Assembly (NCBI RefSeq): GCF_029543245.1
Contig: NZ_JARQWV010000010.1
Span: 1 to 64,000 of the forward strand
DNA: 64,000 bases
Reading direction: 5' to 3'
Source: Caulobacter endophyticus
GTDB lineage: Bacteria > Pseudomonadota > Alphaproteobacteria > Caulobacterales > Caulobacteraceae
In this document: piece after piece, positions 8,881-17,056 of the stretch
Layout of the letters: each line of letters starts with the position of its first letter
Numbering within the stretch: position 1 is the stretch's first letter
Position numbers and translations under genes: made by a program
The notes under the pieces: generated by a model
Told to the model about the DNA's origin: nothing
Databases searched by the model: none
Seen by the model: the letters and a program-made list of their open reading frames with translations, nothing else

Positions 8881-10071
8881 ATGTCCAATCGCGCCGATCC
8901 TGTGGTGATCGCCAGCTTCGCCCGCACGCCGATGGGCGGCTTCCAGGGCGCGCTGGGCGGGGTGAAGGCCACCGAACTGGCCGCGACCGCCGTCAAGGCC
9001 GCCCTAGAGCGCGCGGGCGTCGCGGGCGACAAGGTCGACCAGATCATCATGGGCTGCGTGCTGCCGGCCGGCCTTGGCCAGGCGCCGGCCCGCCAGGCCG
9101 CCCTGGGCGCGGGCCTGCCCAAGTCGGTCGAGGCCACGACGGTCAACAAGATGTGCGGCAGCGGCATGCAGGCCGCGATCATGGCTCACGACGCCCTGCT
9201 GGCCGGCAGCGCCGACGTCATCGTCGCCGGCGGCATGGAGAGCATGACCGGCGCGCCCTACCTGATGGCCAAGCACCGCGGCGGGGCCCGCATCGGCCAC
9301 GACCAGATCTGGGATTCGATGTACCTCGACGGCCTGGAGGACGCCTACAGCCCCGGCAAGCTGATGGGCGCCTTCGCCGAGGACACCGCGGCCGACTATC
9401 AGTTCACCCGCGAGGCCATGGACGACTACGCGACCAAGGGCCTCGCAAAGGCCAAGGCCGCCGTCGAGAGCGGCGCCTTCGCCGCTGAGATCGCGCCTGT
9501 GTCGGTCACCACCCGCAAGGGCACGGAGACCGTCGACAGGGACGAGCAGCCGCTGAAGGCCGATCCCGCCAAGATCCCCACCCTGCGCCCGGCCTTCTCG
9601 CGCGACGGGGCGATCACGGCCGCCAACTCCAGCTCGATCAGCGACGGCGCGGCCGCCCTCGTCATGACCCGCAAGAGCGTCGCCGAAGCCCTGGGCCTGC
9701 CGGTCGTCGCCACGGTCGTCAGCCACGCCGCCCACGCCCACGAGCCGAGCCTCTTCACCACCGCCCCCGTGCCGGCGATGAAGAAGGCGCTGGACCGCGC
9801 CGGCTGGAGCGTCGCCGACGTCGACCTGTTCGAGGTCAACGAAGCCTTCGCCGTGGTGGCGATGATCGCCCAGAAGGAACTGGGCATCCCGGACGACAAG
9901 CTGAACGTCAATGGCGGCGCCTGCGCCCTGGGCCATCCGATCGGCGCGTCCGGCGCCCGCATTCTGTGCACGCTGATCTCGGCGCTTCAGGCCCGCAAGG
10001 CCAAGCGCGGCCTGGCCTCGCTGTGCATCGGCGGCGGCGAGGCCACGGCCATGGCGATCGAACTCGCCTAA
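8881..10071 (+). CDS. acetyl-CoA C-acetyltransferase (thiolase)
   Basis: The 396-residue protein has the complete thiolase active site: nucleophilic Cys in NKMCGSGMQA (about residue 88), His in the GHPIGASGAR block, second Cys in LCIGGGEA, and the NEAFA motif. It condenses two acetyl-CoA to acetoacetyl-CoA or runs the reverse cleavage. Length and the GGMESMT motif fit biosynthetic or degradative acetyl-CoA acetyltransferases (PhaA/AtoB type). No phaB or hbd gene is adjacent, so the pathway is not set by context. Confidence 0.93.
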   Translation: MSNRADPVVIASFARTPMGGFQGALGGVKATELAATAVKAALERAGVAGDKVDQIIMGCVLPAGLGQAPARQAALGAGLPKSVEATTVNKMCGSGMQAAIMAHDALLAGSADVIVAGGMESMTGAPYLMAKHRGGARIGHDQIWDSMYLDGLEDAYSPGKLMGAFAEDTAADYQFTREAMDDYATKGLAKAKAAVESGAFAAEIAPVSVTTRKGTETVDRDEQPLKADPAKIPTLRPAFSRDGAITAANSSSISDGAAALVMTRKSVAEALGLPVVATVVSHAAHAHEPSLFTTAPVPAMKKALDRAGWSVADVDLFEVNEAFAVVAMIAQKELGIPDDKLNVNGGACALGHPIGASGARILCTLISALQARKAKRGLASLCIGGGEATAMAIELA

Positions 10072-10181
10072 TTTGTGCCCAACATGAGGCATTTTGGCCC
10101 GCCGCGCGGCAAGAGCTTGCGCGGCGGGCCGGCAAGCGTTACCTGTTGACCTGCAAGCCTTCTTGGAACCCTTCCGACTTC

Positions 10182-10322
10182 ATGCCCTCGCACCTGATTA
10201 CCATCGCGCTCTTTACGACTGGCCTCTCGGCCGGCGTCGCGATGTGGTGCGCCATGATGTCGAAGATGAACCAGATTAAAACCGTGCCTGTCAGGACGGG
10301 GCAAAAACGGCGCGCAGACTAG
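10182..10322 (+). CDS. possible 46-residue single-span membrane peptide
   Basis: The frame starts MPSHLITIALFTTGLSAG, has one hydrophobic segment (about residues 4-26) and a basic tail ending QKRRAD, and is closed by TAG. A terminator-like hairpin follows 40 bp downstream. The ribosome-binding site is poor. The composition is plausible for a small membrane protein, but conservation is unknown. Confidence 0.35.
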   Translation: MPSHLITIALFTTGLSAGVAMWCAMMSKMNQIKTVPVRTGQKRRAD

Positions 10323-10363
10323 GGACCTCCCTGGAAAACCAAGCCGAAGGATCACAAGATCCG

Positions 10364-10396
10364 AAAAAGCCCCGCCTCCGAAAGGAGCGGGGCTTT
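10364..10396 (+). terminator. intrinsic terminator
   Basis: The hairpin aaaaagccccgcctcc / ggagcggggcttttt has a GAAA loop and a single bulged C. It separates the thiolase and small-peptide region from the ACT-like pair. Confidence 0.8.
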
Positions 10397-10443
10397 TTCG
10401 TTGCGTGGTCCGACGGTCCTCAAACTCAAAAGGATCTTCGAAC

Positions 10444-10740
10444 ATGAGCTACCTGCCTTCCCCACCCGCCTTCCACAGCGACGACGACGGCGTCACCGTC
10501 CACCAGCTGTTCTTGTCGGCCCAGGACGCGCCCAGCGCGCTGGACGCCGTCCGCCAGAGCCTGGCCGACTGCGGCGCCGAGCTGTGCAACCTGTCCCTCA
10601 AGCCCGTCGGCCAGCTGGTCGAGGCCAGCTTGCGCGTGCGTCGCCTCGGCGACCAGGCCGCCCGCCTGCTCGCCCGCGACCTGGCCGCCTGGCCCGGCGT
10701 CAACTCGGCCAGCGTGGAACACCAGTGGGTGCGCCCGTGA
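10444..10740 (+). CDS. small ACT-like protein, first of a coupled pair
   Basis: This 98-residue soluble protein starts MSYLPSPPAF. From about residue 21 it alternates strand and helix: LFLSAQDAPSALDAVRQSLADCGAELCNLSL, EASLRVRRLG, AARLLARDLAAWPGVNSASVEH. This is the beta-alpha-beta-beta-alpha-beta order of ACT domains, as in regulatory subunits of acetolactate synthase. The stop overlaps the GTG of the next gene. The assignment is structural inference; no specific family was recognised. Confidence 0.6.
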   Translation: MSYLPSPPAFHSDDDGVTVHQLFLSAQDAPSALDAVRQSLADCGAELCNLSLKPVGQLVEASLRVRRLGDQAARLLARDLAAWPGVNSASVEHQWVRP

Positions 10741-11012
10741 GTCTTGGCGACGTAAGCGAGCTCAAATCGGAAGACGACAAACGCCGTCTCTTCCTGGTGA
10801 CCGCCGAAGACACGCCCGACGCCCTGATGCGGGTGCTGGGCGTGGCCAGCGTGCAGCAGGTGCGCCTGCGCGCCCTGACCGCCCAGCCCGAGGGCGCTGA
10901 CATCGCCATCCGCCTGGAGATCGACGACCAGGGCGACGACCGGGCCCAGGTCCTGGCCGCGCGCCTGGCGTCGGTTCCGGTGGTGCGGGGCGTGGGCCAC
11001 GGCTGGCGCTGA
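10737..11012 (+). CDS. small ACT-like protein, second of a coupled pair
   Basis: A GTG start overlaps the previous stop by 4 bp (GTGA). The 91-residue product repeats the same strand-helix plan: RLFLVTAEDTPDALMRVLGV, VRLRALTAQ, ADIAIRLEID, VLAARLASVPVVRGVGHGW. Tight coupling and matching folds suggest the two form a heterodimer. No enzyme that they might regulate is adjacent. Function is unknown. Confidence 0.6.
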   Translation: MSLGDVSELKSEDDKRRLFLVTAEDTPDALMRVLGVASVQQVRLRALTAQPEGADIAIRLEIDDQGDDRAQVLAARLASVPVVRGVGHGWR

Positions 11013-11073
11013 TCGCCTCCATCCTTTCGCCGGCTCGATCCGTACCTATCTCGAGCTTCTGAAAGGACCGCCC

Positions 11074-11664
11074 ATGATCCGTCGCCTCCTCATCGCCCTG
11101 GCCCTGTTGGCCGCGCCCCTGGCCGCCCTGCCGGCGTCCGCCTCCGCCGCCACCAAGACCGCCGTCTTCGCCGGCGGCTGCTTCTGGTGCATGGAGAACG
11201 ACATGCGCGGCATCCCCGGCGTCGTGAAGGTCGAGAGCGGCTATACCGGCGGCCACGTCAAGAACCCGACCTACCGCGACGTGACCAGCGAGCGCAGCGG
11301 CCACTACGAGGCCGTCCGCGTCACCTACGACCCGGCCAAGATCGAGTATGCCTATCTGCTGTCGCGCTACTGGAAGCTGGTGGACCCCACCGACGACGGC
11401 GGCCAGTTCTGCGACCGCGGTCCCTCCTACCGCCCCGCCGTCTTCGTCGACGCCGATCAGCGCCCCGCCGCCGAACGCTCGCGCACCCTGGCCGCCCAGC
11501 GCCTGAAGACCGGCACGATGAAGGCCCAGATCCTGCCGCTGCAGACCTTCTGGCCGGCCGAGGCCTATCACCGCGACTACGCCAGGAACAACGCGGTGGA
11601 ATACCACCTCTACCGCACCGGCTGCGGCCGTGATCGCCGGCTGGCGCAGGTTTGGGGGAAGTAA
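11074..11664 (+). CDS. msrA: exported peptide-methionine (S)-S-oxide reductase MsrA
   Basis: The 196-residue protein has a signal peptide (about 1-26, ending ASASAAT) and then the MsrA catalytic motif GGCFWCMEND. VESGYTGGHVKNPTYRDV and the HRDYA block near the C-terminus complete the family pattern. MsrA reduces methionine-S-sulfoxide; the signal peptide places this copy in the periplasm. Resolving Cys candidates are in GGQFCDRG and YRTGCGRD. A periplasmic enzyme needs an electron donor such as a membrane thiol relay, which is not encoded nearby. Confidence 0.93.
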   Translation: MIRRLLIALALLAAPLAALPASASAATKTAVFAGGCFWCMENDMRGIPGVVKVESGYTGGHVKNPTYRDVTSERSGHYEAVRVTYDPAKIEYAYLLSRYWKLVDPTDDGGQFCDRGPSYRPAVFVDADQRPAAERSRTLAAQRLKTGTMKAQILPLQTFWPAEAYHRDYARNNAVEYHLYRTGCGRDRRLAQVWGK

Positions 11665-11670
11665 TCCAAC

Positions 11671-11800
11671 CCTCCCCCTGAAGGGGGAGGTGGCCCGGAG
11701 GGCCGGAGGGGGAAGTTGCTGATGAGTCGGCGACAAACGCAGACTCCGCAATTCCTTCCCCCTCAGTCGCTTCGCGACAACTCCCCCTTCAGGGGGAGTA
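11671..11800. repeat. bipartite intergenic palindromic repeat (type A)
   Basis: The left arm has the hairpin ctccccctgaagggggag, the palindrome ggcccggagggcc and gggggaag. The right arm has ccttccccctc, the palindrome gtcgcttcgcgac and ctcccccttcagggggag. Arm palindromes vary between copies while the outer hairpins are constant. Confidence 0.85.
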
Positions 11801-11883
11801 TTCAAAATTACAAACCTAATCTCTCGACATTCCCTCGCGGGCATGGAAACGTGGCTGCAACGATAGAGGGAGACGCCGCGCCG

Positions 11884-13257
11884 ATGCTTCGCGCCGCTTT
11901 GTTCGCCACCGCCTGCGTGGCCGCCGCTTCCGCCCCCTTCCAGATGGCGCTCGCCCAGACCGCGCCGAAGGTCTCGGTCACCATCTACAACAGCAACCTG
12001 GCGCTCGTTCAGGACCAGCGGACCATCGACGTCGCCGCCGGCCGCCAGCGGCTGGAGTTCAAGGACGTCTCGGCCGCCATCCGGCCCGAGACCGTCAGCC
12101 TGTCCTCGCCCACCCTGGGCGTGGTCGAGCAGAACTTCGACTACGACCTGCTCACCCCCGACAAGCTGATGGAGAAGGCGGTCGGGCGGCAGATCAAGAT
12201 CGTCCGCACCAATCCCGGCGACGGCAAGGAAACCACCGAGACCGCCACCGTCCTGGCCGCCAACGAGGGCGTGGTGCTGAAGATCGGCGACCGCATCGAG
12301 GTGCTGCGCGACGACGGCGTGCCCACCCGGGTGATCTTCGACAAGGTGCCCGAGACCCTGCGCGCCCGCCCCACCCTGTCGGTGACGGTCAACGCCGACA
12401 AGGCCGGTCCCACGCCGGTGACGCTCAGCTACCTGACCTCGGGCCTGTCGTGGGCGGCCGACTACGTCGCCCTGTTCGACGAGAAGAAGGGCGCGCTGGA
12501 CCTGCAAGGCTGGATCACCCTGCAGAACAACTCCGGCACGGCCTTCGAGAACGCCCAGACCCAGCTGGTGGCCGGCAATGTCAGCCAGTTCAACAACGGC
12601 GGCGGCTATAACGGCGGCGCCACCTCGGCCGGGACCGAAGGCAGCGACCGCGAGCGCATCGCCGACTATTACATCTATCCCCTGCCCGAGCGGACCACGA
12701 TCGCCTCCAACCAGAGCAAGCAGGTCGGCTTCCTGAGCGCCCAGGGCGTGGCGGCCAAGAAGGTCTACGAGGTGCGCGAGTACGGCTTCTCCACCGACGC
12801 CAACCCGCAGAAGGCCATCACCGCCATCCAGTTCAGCAATTCCAGGCTGAAGGGCCTGGGCGACCAGCTGCCGGCCGGGACCATGCGCGTCTACATGCGC
12901 GACCAGGCGGGCGATCCCAAGTTCATCGGCGAGAACAATATCGGCCACACCTCGGCCGGCTCGGAACTGTCGATCAAGACCGGCGAGGCCTTCGACGTCT
13001 CCAGCCAGGCGACCCTGGTCTCGCAGGAAAAGATCTCCAAGACCCGCTCGCGCTACGTGATGAAGTACCTGGTGCGCAACGCCCGCCCCGAGGCGGTGAC
13101 GGTCGAGCTGCGCCAGGCCGGCCTGTGGCGTGACGGCAAGGTCACCGACGAAAGCCTGCCCAGCCGCCGCATCGACGCCCGCACCCTGGCCTGGAGCGTG
13201 CCCGTCCCCGCCAACGGCGAGACCGTCCTGACCTTCACGGTGGACAACGGCTGGTGA
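11884..13257 (+). CDS. DUF4139 domain exported protein, first copy
   Basis: The 457-residue protein has a signal peptide (about 1-28, ending MALAQT), then VSVTIYNSNLALVQDQRTIDVAAGRQRLEFKDVS, the opening of DUF4139 proteins. WAADYVALFD and GWITLQNNSGTAFENAQTQLVAG belong to the conserved core. These are beta-rich envelope proteins of unknown role, related to the mucoidy inhibitor A group. GAGGGAGA lies upstream of the start. It is followed by a paralogue whose GTG overlaps its stop. Confidence 0.82.
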   Translation: MLRAALFATACVAAASAPFQMALAQTAPKVSVTIYNSNLALVQDQRTIDVAAGRQRLEFKDVSAAIRPETVSLSSPTLGVVEQNFDYDLLTPDKLMEKAVGRQIKIVRTNPGDGKETTETATVLAANEGVVLKIGDRIEVLRDDGVPTRVIFDKVPETLRARPTLSVTVNADKAGPTPVTLSYLTSGLSWAADYVALFDEKKGALDLQGWITLQNNSGTAFENAQTQLVAGNVSQFNNGGGYNGGATSAGTEGSDRERIADYYIYPLPERTTIASNQSKQVGFLSAQGVAAKKVYEVREYGFSTDANPQKAITAIQFSNSRLKGLGDQLPAGTMRVYMRDQAGDPKFIGENNIGHTSAGSELSIKTGEAFDVSSQATLVSQEKISKTRSRYVMKYLVRNARPEAVTVELRQAGLWRDGKVTDESLPSRRIDARTLAWSVPVPANGETVLTFTVDNGW

Positions 13258-15014
13258 GGATGGGGCGCGCGACCAGATCCTCCCCCCGAAGGGGGAGGTG
13301 GCCCGGAGGGCCGGAGGGGGAAGTCCCTGCGGAGAGATGTGCGGTCGCTGGCGATAGCGGCTGCTCCCCCCTCCGTCGGCTTCGCCGACACCTCCCCCTT
13401 CGGGGGGAGGATCTGGGGCTGCGCTGCGCCCTCGCCGCCCTCGCCCTTCTGTCCCTCCCTCTCGCCGCCCCTAGCGCCTCTTGGGCGGACATCATCGCCT
13501 CGCCCGCCGCCGAAGCCGTCGCCGTCACCCTCTATCGCGACGGCCAGGGCCCGGTGCAGAAGCTGTCGCCCTGGGAAAAGCAGCAGGCCTTCGAGAAGGG
13601 CCTCGTCCTGGTCAGCGAGACCCGCACGGTCGAGCTGCCCGCCGGCCGCCACACCCTGCGCTTCGACGGCGTGGCCGAGGGCCTGATCTCACAGAGCGCA
13701 GCCATCGAAGGCCTGCCCTCCGGCGCGGTGGAACGGAACTACGACTACGCCCTGCTCAGCCCCGGAACCCTCGTCGAGCGCTCGCTCGGCAAGCCGGTCA
13801 AGGTGGTGCGCACCAACCGCGAGACCGGCCGCCAGTCCAGCGTCGACGCCACCCTGGTCCAGGGCCCCTCCGGCCTGATGGTCCGCACCGCCGAGGGCGT
13901 CGAGGTTCTGGGCTGCTCGGGCGGGGCCGAGCGCCTGGTGTTCGACCGCGCCCCCGACGGCCTGTCCAGCAAGCCCGCCCTGTCGGCGCTGATCGACGTG
14001 CCGATGGCCGGGCGCTACGCCCTGACCCTGACCTATCTGGCGATCGGCGTGAACTGGCAGGCCGACTATGTCGCCACCCTCAATCCCGACGGCCGGACGC
14101 TGGACCTGCTGGGCTGGCTGACCCTGATGAACAGCTCGGGCACCAGCTTCGCCGACGCGCCCACCCAACTGGTGGCCGGCAAGCTGTCGCGCGTGCCGGT
14201 CAGGATCAACCGCGCGCGCGTGGTTCCGGTGCGCCGCGACTGCTGGCCGATGGACACCACCACGCACGGCCAGGCGATCCCGATGGATGTGGGCGGCATG
14301 CCGGCGATGATGGCCCCGCCGCCTCCGCCCCCTCCCCCGCCGCCGCCCGCGCCGGCCATGGAGATGCGCTCGGCCGTGGCGGCCAAGCGCACCATGGCCG
14401 AGCAGTCCGACCTGGGCGACTACAAGCTCTACACCCTGCCCGAACCGGTGACGGTGGCGGCGCGGCAGACCAAGCAGATGGCCTTCCTCGACCAGAAGGA
14501 CGTCCGCTACCAGCGGCTCTACGTCACGACGGTCAGCCCCTGGAACAGCTATGACGACGATCAGCCCGTGCGGCCGCCGCAGGTGGTGCTGCGCCTCGAC
14601 AACAAGGCCGCCGAAGGCCTGGGCAAGCCCCTGCCCTCCGGCGCCCTGTCGGTGATGGAGACGATCGGCGACGTCCCCGCCTTCGCCGGCGAGCAGGCCG
14701 TGCGCGACGTGGCGGTCGGCGAACCGGTCGACCTGGCGATCGGCTGGGGCATGGACGTGCGCATGCGTCCGCGCCTCGTCGAGGACAAGCGGGCCGGCAA
14801 GACGACGGTGCGGCGCACCTACGAGGTCGACCTCGCCAACAACAAGTCTATCCCGGTCACCTTCGAGGTTCGCCACGACCCGAACGTCGAGTTCTTCAAG
14901 GTGGTGTCCGAGCCGTCCAAGCACGACATCCGCCAGGGCCAGGTGGCCTGGCGGGTCACGCTGAAGCCGGGCGAGAGCCGGGTCTTCCGCTACGCCGTCA
15001 AGCACGCGGGCTGA
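13254..15014 (+). CDS. DUF4139 domain exported protein, second copy, with a repeat inside its 5' end
   Basis: The frame opens with GTG overlapping the previous stop (GTGA). It runs for about 52 codons through a type A palindromic repeat before a normal signal peptide (CALAALALLSLPLAA, ending near ASWA). The mature domain EAVAVTLYRDGQGP, WQADYVATLNPDG and GWLTLMNSSGTSFADAPTQLVAG is homologous to the preceding gene. Eleven consecutive prolines (codons 14316-14348) precede AMEMRS, a stall site that would depend on EF-P. No ATG, GTG or TTG lies just before the signal peptide. A non-canonical CTG at 13419, 8-9 bases after a GGGGGAGG supplied by the repeat, is the only close alternative. The actual start is unresolved. 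Confidence 0.7.
   Translation: MRMGRATRSSPRRGRWPGGPEGEVPAERCAVAGDSGCSPLRRLRRHLPLRGEDLGLRCALAALALLSLPLAAPSASWADIIASPAAEAVAVTLYRDGQGPVQKLSPWEKQQAFEKGLVLVSETRTVELPAGRHTLRFDGVAEGLISQSAAIEGLPSGAVERNYDYALLSPGTLVERSLGKPVKVVRTNRETGRQSSVDATLVQGPSGLMVRTAEGVEVLGCSGGAERLVFDRAPDGLSSKPALSALIDVPMAGRYALTLTYLAIGVNWQADYVATLNPDGRTLDLLGWLTLMNSSGTSFADAPTQLVAGKLSRVPVRINRARVVPVRRDCWPMDTTTHGQAIPMDVGGMPAMMAPPPPPPPPPPPAPAMEMRSAVAAKRTMAEQSDLGDYKLYTLPEPVTVAARQTKQMAFLDQKDVRYQRLYVTTVSPWNSYDDDQPVRPPQVVLRLDNKAAEGLGKPLPSGALSVMETIGDVPAFAGEQAVRDVAVGEPVDLAIGWGMDVRMRPRLVEDKRAGKTTVRRTYEVDLANNKSIPVTFEVRHDPNVEFFKVVSEPSKHDIRQGQVAWRVTLKPGESRVFRYAVKHAG
13278..13411. repeat. palindromic repeat (type A) inside a reading frame
   Basis: The left arm tcctccccccgaagggggagg and right arm cctcccccttcggggggagga flank palindromes ggcccggagggcc and gtcggcttcgccgac. 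This copy lies between a coupled GTG and the signal peptide of the second DUF4139 gene, keeping the frame open through its whole length. Confidence 0.85.
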
Positions 15015-15282
15015 CACCATCCCGGCGTGTCACAAGCGCCACAGCAACCAAGCGATGCGCAGGATCGGCGAACACCGGTCTTGCGGCGGCGCGCGACGCA
15101 TGACATTTGCCGCCTCCCGATCAGAACTCCGGAGCCGAACCGCCGCATGACCTTCCTCGTCGCACAGCTGAAGCCGCCGATGACGGCGGAATGGCGCGCG
15201 TCGACCAAGGCGCGCCCGGCCCTTCGCCCCACCGTTTCCAACCGCTGATCGCGGCCGCTCCGGCCGCGTCCGGAGCTCTTCG

Positions 15283-16299
15283 ATGTCCATCCTGCCCCTG
15301 GCCGGGCCGTCCGCGACGGCTTCGCCGCTGCTGCGCCTGATCGCGCCAGACTATGCCGACACGCTGGCCACCCTGTGGCCCGCGCCCCATACGCCGTTCC
15401 TGACCGCCCCCGCCGCGCGGCGCCACCTGGTCTGCCTGATGCTGGCGGTCGAGCCCGCCGGCCCTGCGCCGCTGGAGGTCGCCCGCCTGCTGGAGGAGCC
15501 GCTGCGCAAGGCCGTGCGCCTTGTGCTTGATCCGGCGCCCGACGGCCTGCGCCGGGCGCTGGAGCACCTGGGCGAGATCGCCTGGAGCCCGGCCGACTAC
15601 CGCGTGCTGCTGGTGCTGATGACCGAACCGGCCGCCGCCAAGCGGCTGCGCCACGCGCCGGCGATAACGCCCGACGAGGTGCGCACGCTCGACGCCCTGC
15701 CGCCGGCCGTGCGCATCCACGGCGGAGGGCCGATGCGGATGGGTCCCGCCCAGGCGGTGCTGCTGGCCGAGGCGCATGCGGCCCTGTCGCGTCGCCTGTC
15801 GCCGGCGGTGCTGACCGAGCGCATCGCCGCCTGGGCTCGTGCGCCCGACACCAAGGCCCTGTTCGCCCTGGTGGCCGAGGACTTCCGTCTCGACCCGCCG
15901 GCGCCGCCGCATCCGGGCACCGCGCGGCTGCGGCCCCTGGCGGACGCGGCGGCCATCCGCGACGCGGCCCGCCGCTATCGCAACTGTCTGGAGAACTACA
16001 TCGACGACGCGCTCGACCGGCGCAGCGCCATCTACGAGTGGCTGCCCGAGCCGGGCGCGGTGATCGAGCTGACGCCCGACGGCATCTTCGGCTGGCGGCT
16101 GGACCAGGCGCGGCTGCGCAGCAACAAGGCCGTGGACGAGGCCACCCGCGAGGCCATCGTCGGAGAACTTCGGGGCATGGGGCTGCACGTCGGGCGCAGC
16201 GCCTGGCAGATCCGCAACGCGCTGGACCGCGCCGCCGCGCCGGACTTCAAGCTCGAACCCGTCGATGCGGCGATCGCCGAATACTTCACCGGCTTCTGA
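15283..16299 (+). CDS. hypothetical protein, C-terminal part PcfJ-like
   Basis: The 338-residue soluble protein is not recognised as a whole. The N-terminal two thirds is helical and Ala/Leu-rich. The C-terminal part has ARRYRNCLENYIDDALDRR, then IYEW, then AVIELTPDG and QARLRSNKAV. This is reminiscent of PcfJ-like domains: a conserved Cys in NCL, a Y-containing helix, then a strand and a late Q...N. That comparison is remote. It has its own upstream region of about 268 bp with no clear gene and no operon partner. Confidence 0.6.
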   Translation: MSILPLAGPSATASPLLRLIAPDYADTLATLWPAPHTPFLTAPAARRHLVCLMLAVEPAGPAPLEVARLLEEPLRKAVRLVLDPAPDGLRRALEHLGEIAWSPADYRVLLVLMTEPAAAKRLRHAPAITPDEVRTLDALPPAVRIHGGGPMRMGPAQAVLLAEAHAALSRRLSPAVLTERIAAWARAPDTKALFALVAEDFRLDPPAPPHPGTARLRPLADAAAIRDAARRYRNCLENYIDDALDRRSAIYEWLPEPGAVIELTPDGIFGWRLDQARLRSNKAVDEATREAIVGELRGMGLHVGRSAWQIRNALDRAAAPDFKLEPVDAAIAEYFTGF

Positions 16300-16327
16300 C
16301 GAAGCCGGTGAAGACCGGCCTGCCGCC

Positions 16328-16942
16328 TTAGAACGGCAGGATGTTGCGCTGGCGGCTGTAGGCCAGGTAGCCGACGTTGGCGCCCAGACGCAGGCCCACG
16401 CCCGCGCGGATCGGGGCCAGGACGATGGTGTCGGCCTTCTGATAGTTCACGCCCAGGCCGCCCACGAGATAGGCGCTGCCCTCGACGCCGGGGAAGCGGC
16501 GGAAGATGGCGTCCGGATATTGCAGGTTATAGCACAGGGTGAAGACGCGGCTGGCGTTGCCGCCCCAGTCCCAGCCCACCGACGGGCCCTGCCAGTACAC
16601 TTCCTGGGTGGGACGGTTCTTCATGTAGAGCAGGCCGCGGCCGTAGCGCAGGCCCACAGCGATGGCGGCCGAGCCTTCCTCGCCGGCGACGTAGCCCGTG
16701 GGCTGGCCACGCTCGCGGAAGATCCGCTCGATCGCCGCGCCGGCGCTCTCGGCCGTGACGCCCAGGAAGTCGGACGTCGCGCGGACCATTTCGTCGGCCG
16801 AGTAGGTCGCCGCCGCGCCGGTGTCGTAGGCCGGACCGTTCGGATCGGGGTTGCGCGGCTGCGAGGTGCTCGCGCAGGCGCCCAGGCCGGCGGAGGACAG
16901 GCCCGTGGCCATGCCCGAAAGGATCAGCTTGCGGCGGTCCAT
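16328..16942 (-). CDS. eipA: DUF1134 (EipA-type) envelope lipoprotein
   Basis: The 204-residue protein (start MDRRKLILSG) has a signal with a lipobox-like LGAC (Cys about residue 22). The DUF1134 domain follows: YSADEMVRATSDFLGVTAE, YVAGEEGSAAIAVGLRYGRG, WQGPSVGWDWGGNASRVFTLCYNL and GGLGVNYQ. In Brucella the DUF1134 protein EipA is a periplasmic protein needed for envelope integrity, and its gene is reported to be controlled by CtrA. A TTAA-N7-TTAA box lies 70-85 bp upstream here. It follows murG on the same strand. Confidence 0.85.
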   Translation of the reverse strand: MDRRKLILSGMATGLSSAGLGACASTSQPRNPDPNGPAYDTGAAATYSADEMVRATSDFLGVTAESAGAAIERIFRERGQPTGYVAGEEGSAAIAVGLRYGRGLLYMKNRPTQEVYWQGPSVGWDWGGNASRVFTLCYNLQYPDAIFRRFPGVEGSAYLVGGLGVNYQKADTIVLAPIRAGVGLRLGANVGYLAYSRQRNILPF

Positions 16943-17011
16943 GTGTCTTTCTCGCAGCTCCAACGTGTCGGCACTGTCACAGGCTTTCATGTCGGGTTTG
17001 GGGCGCGTTGC

Positions 17012-17026
17012 TTAACGGCGGGTTAA
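17012..17026. promoter_or_regulatory. CtrA-type box upstream of DUF1134 gene
   Basis: TTAA, seven bases (cggcggg), TTAA matches the full CtrA half-site pair TTAA-N7-TTAA. It is 70-85 bp upstream of the start at 16942 and just downstream of murG. Confidence 0.6.
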
Positions 17027-17056
17027 GCATGTTCCCCGCACCCCGGGCTCGAAAGC

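Noticed and set aside
10096-10130. GC-rich hairpin ggcccgccgcgc / gcgcggcgggcc after the thiolase as a terminator
   Set aside because: No T tract follows on either strand; it may still slow polymerase, but I do not call it a terminator.
15027-15248. 73-codon open frame between the DUF4139 pair and the PcfJ-like gene
   Set aside because: Its composition is Arg/Pro/Thr-rich, it has no good ribosome-binding site and no recognisable motif.
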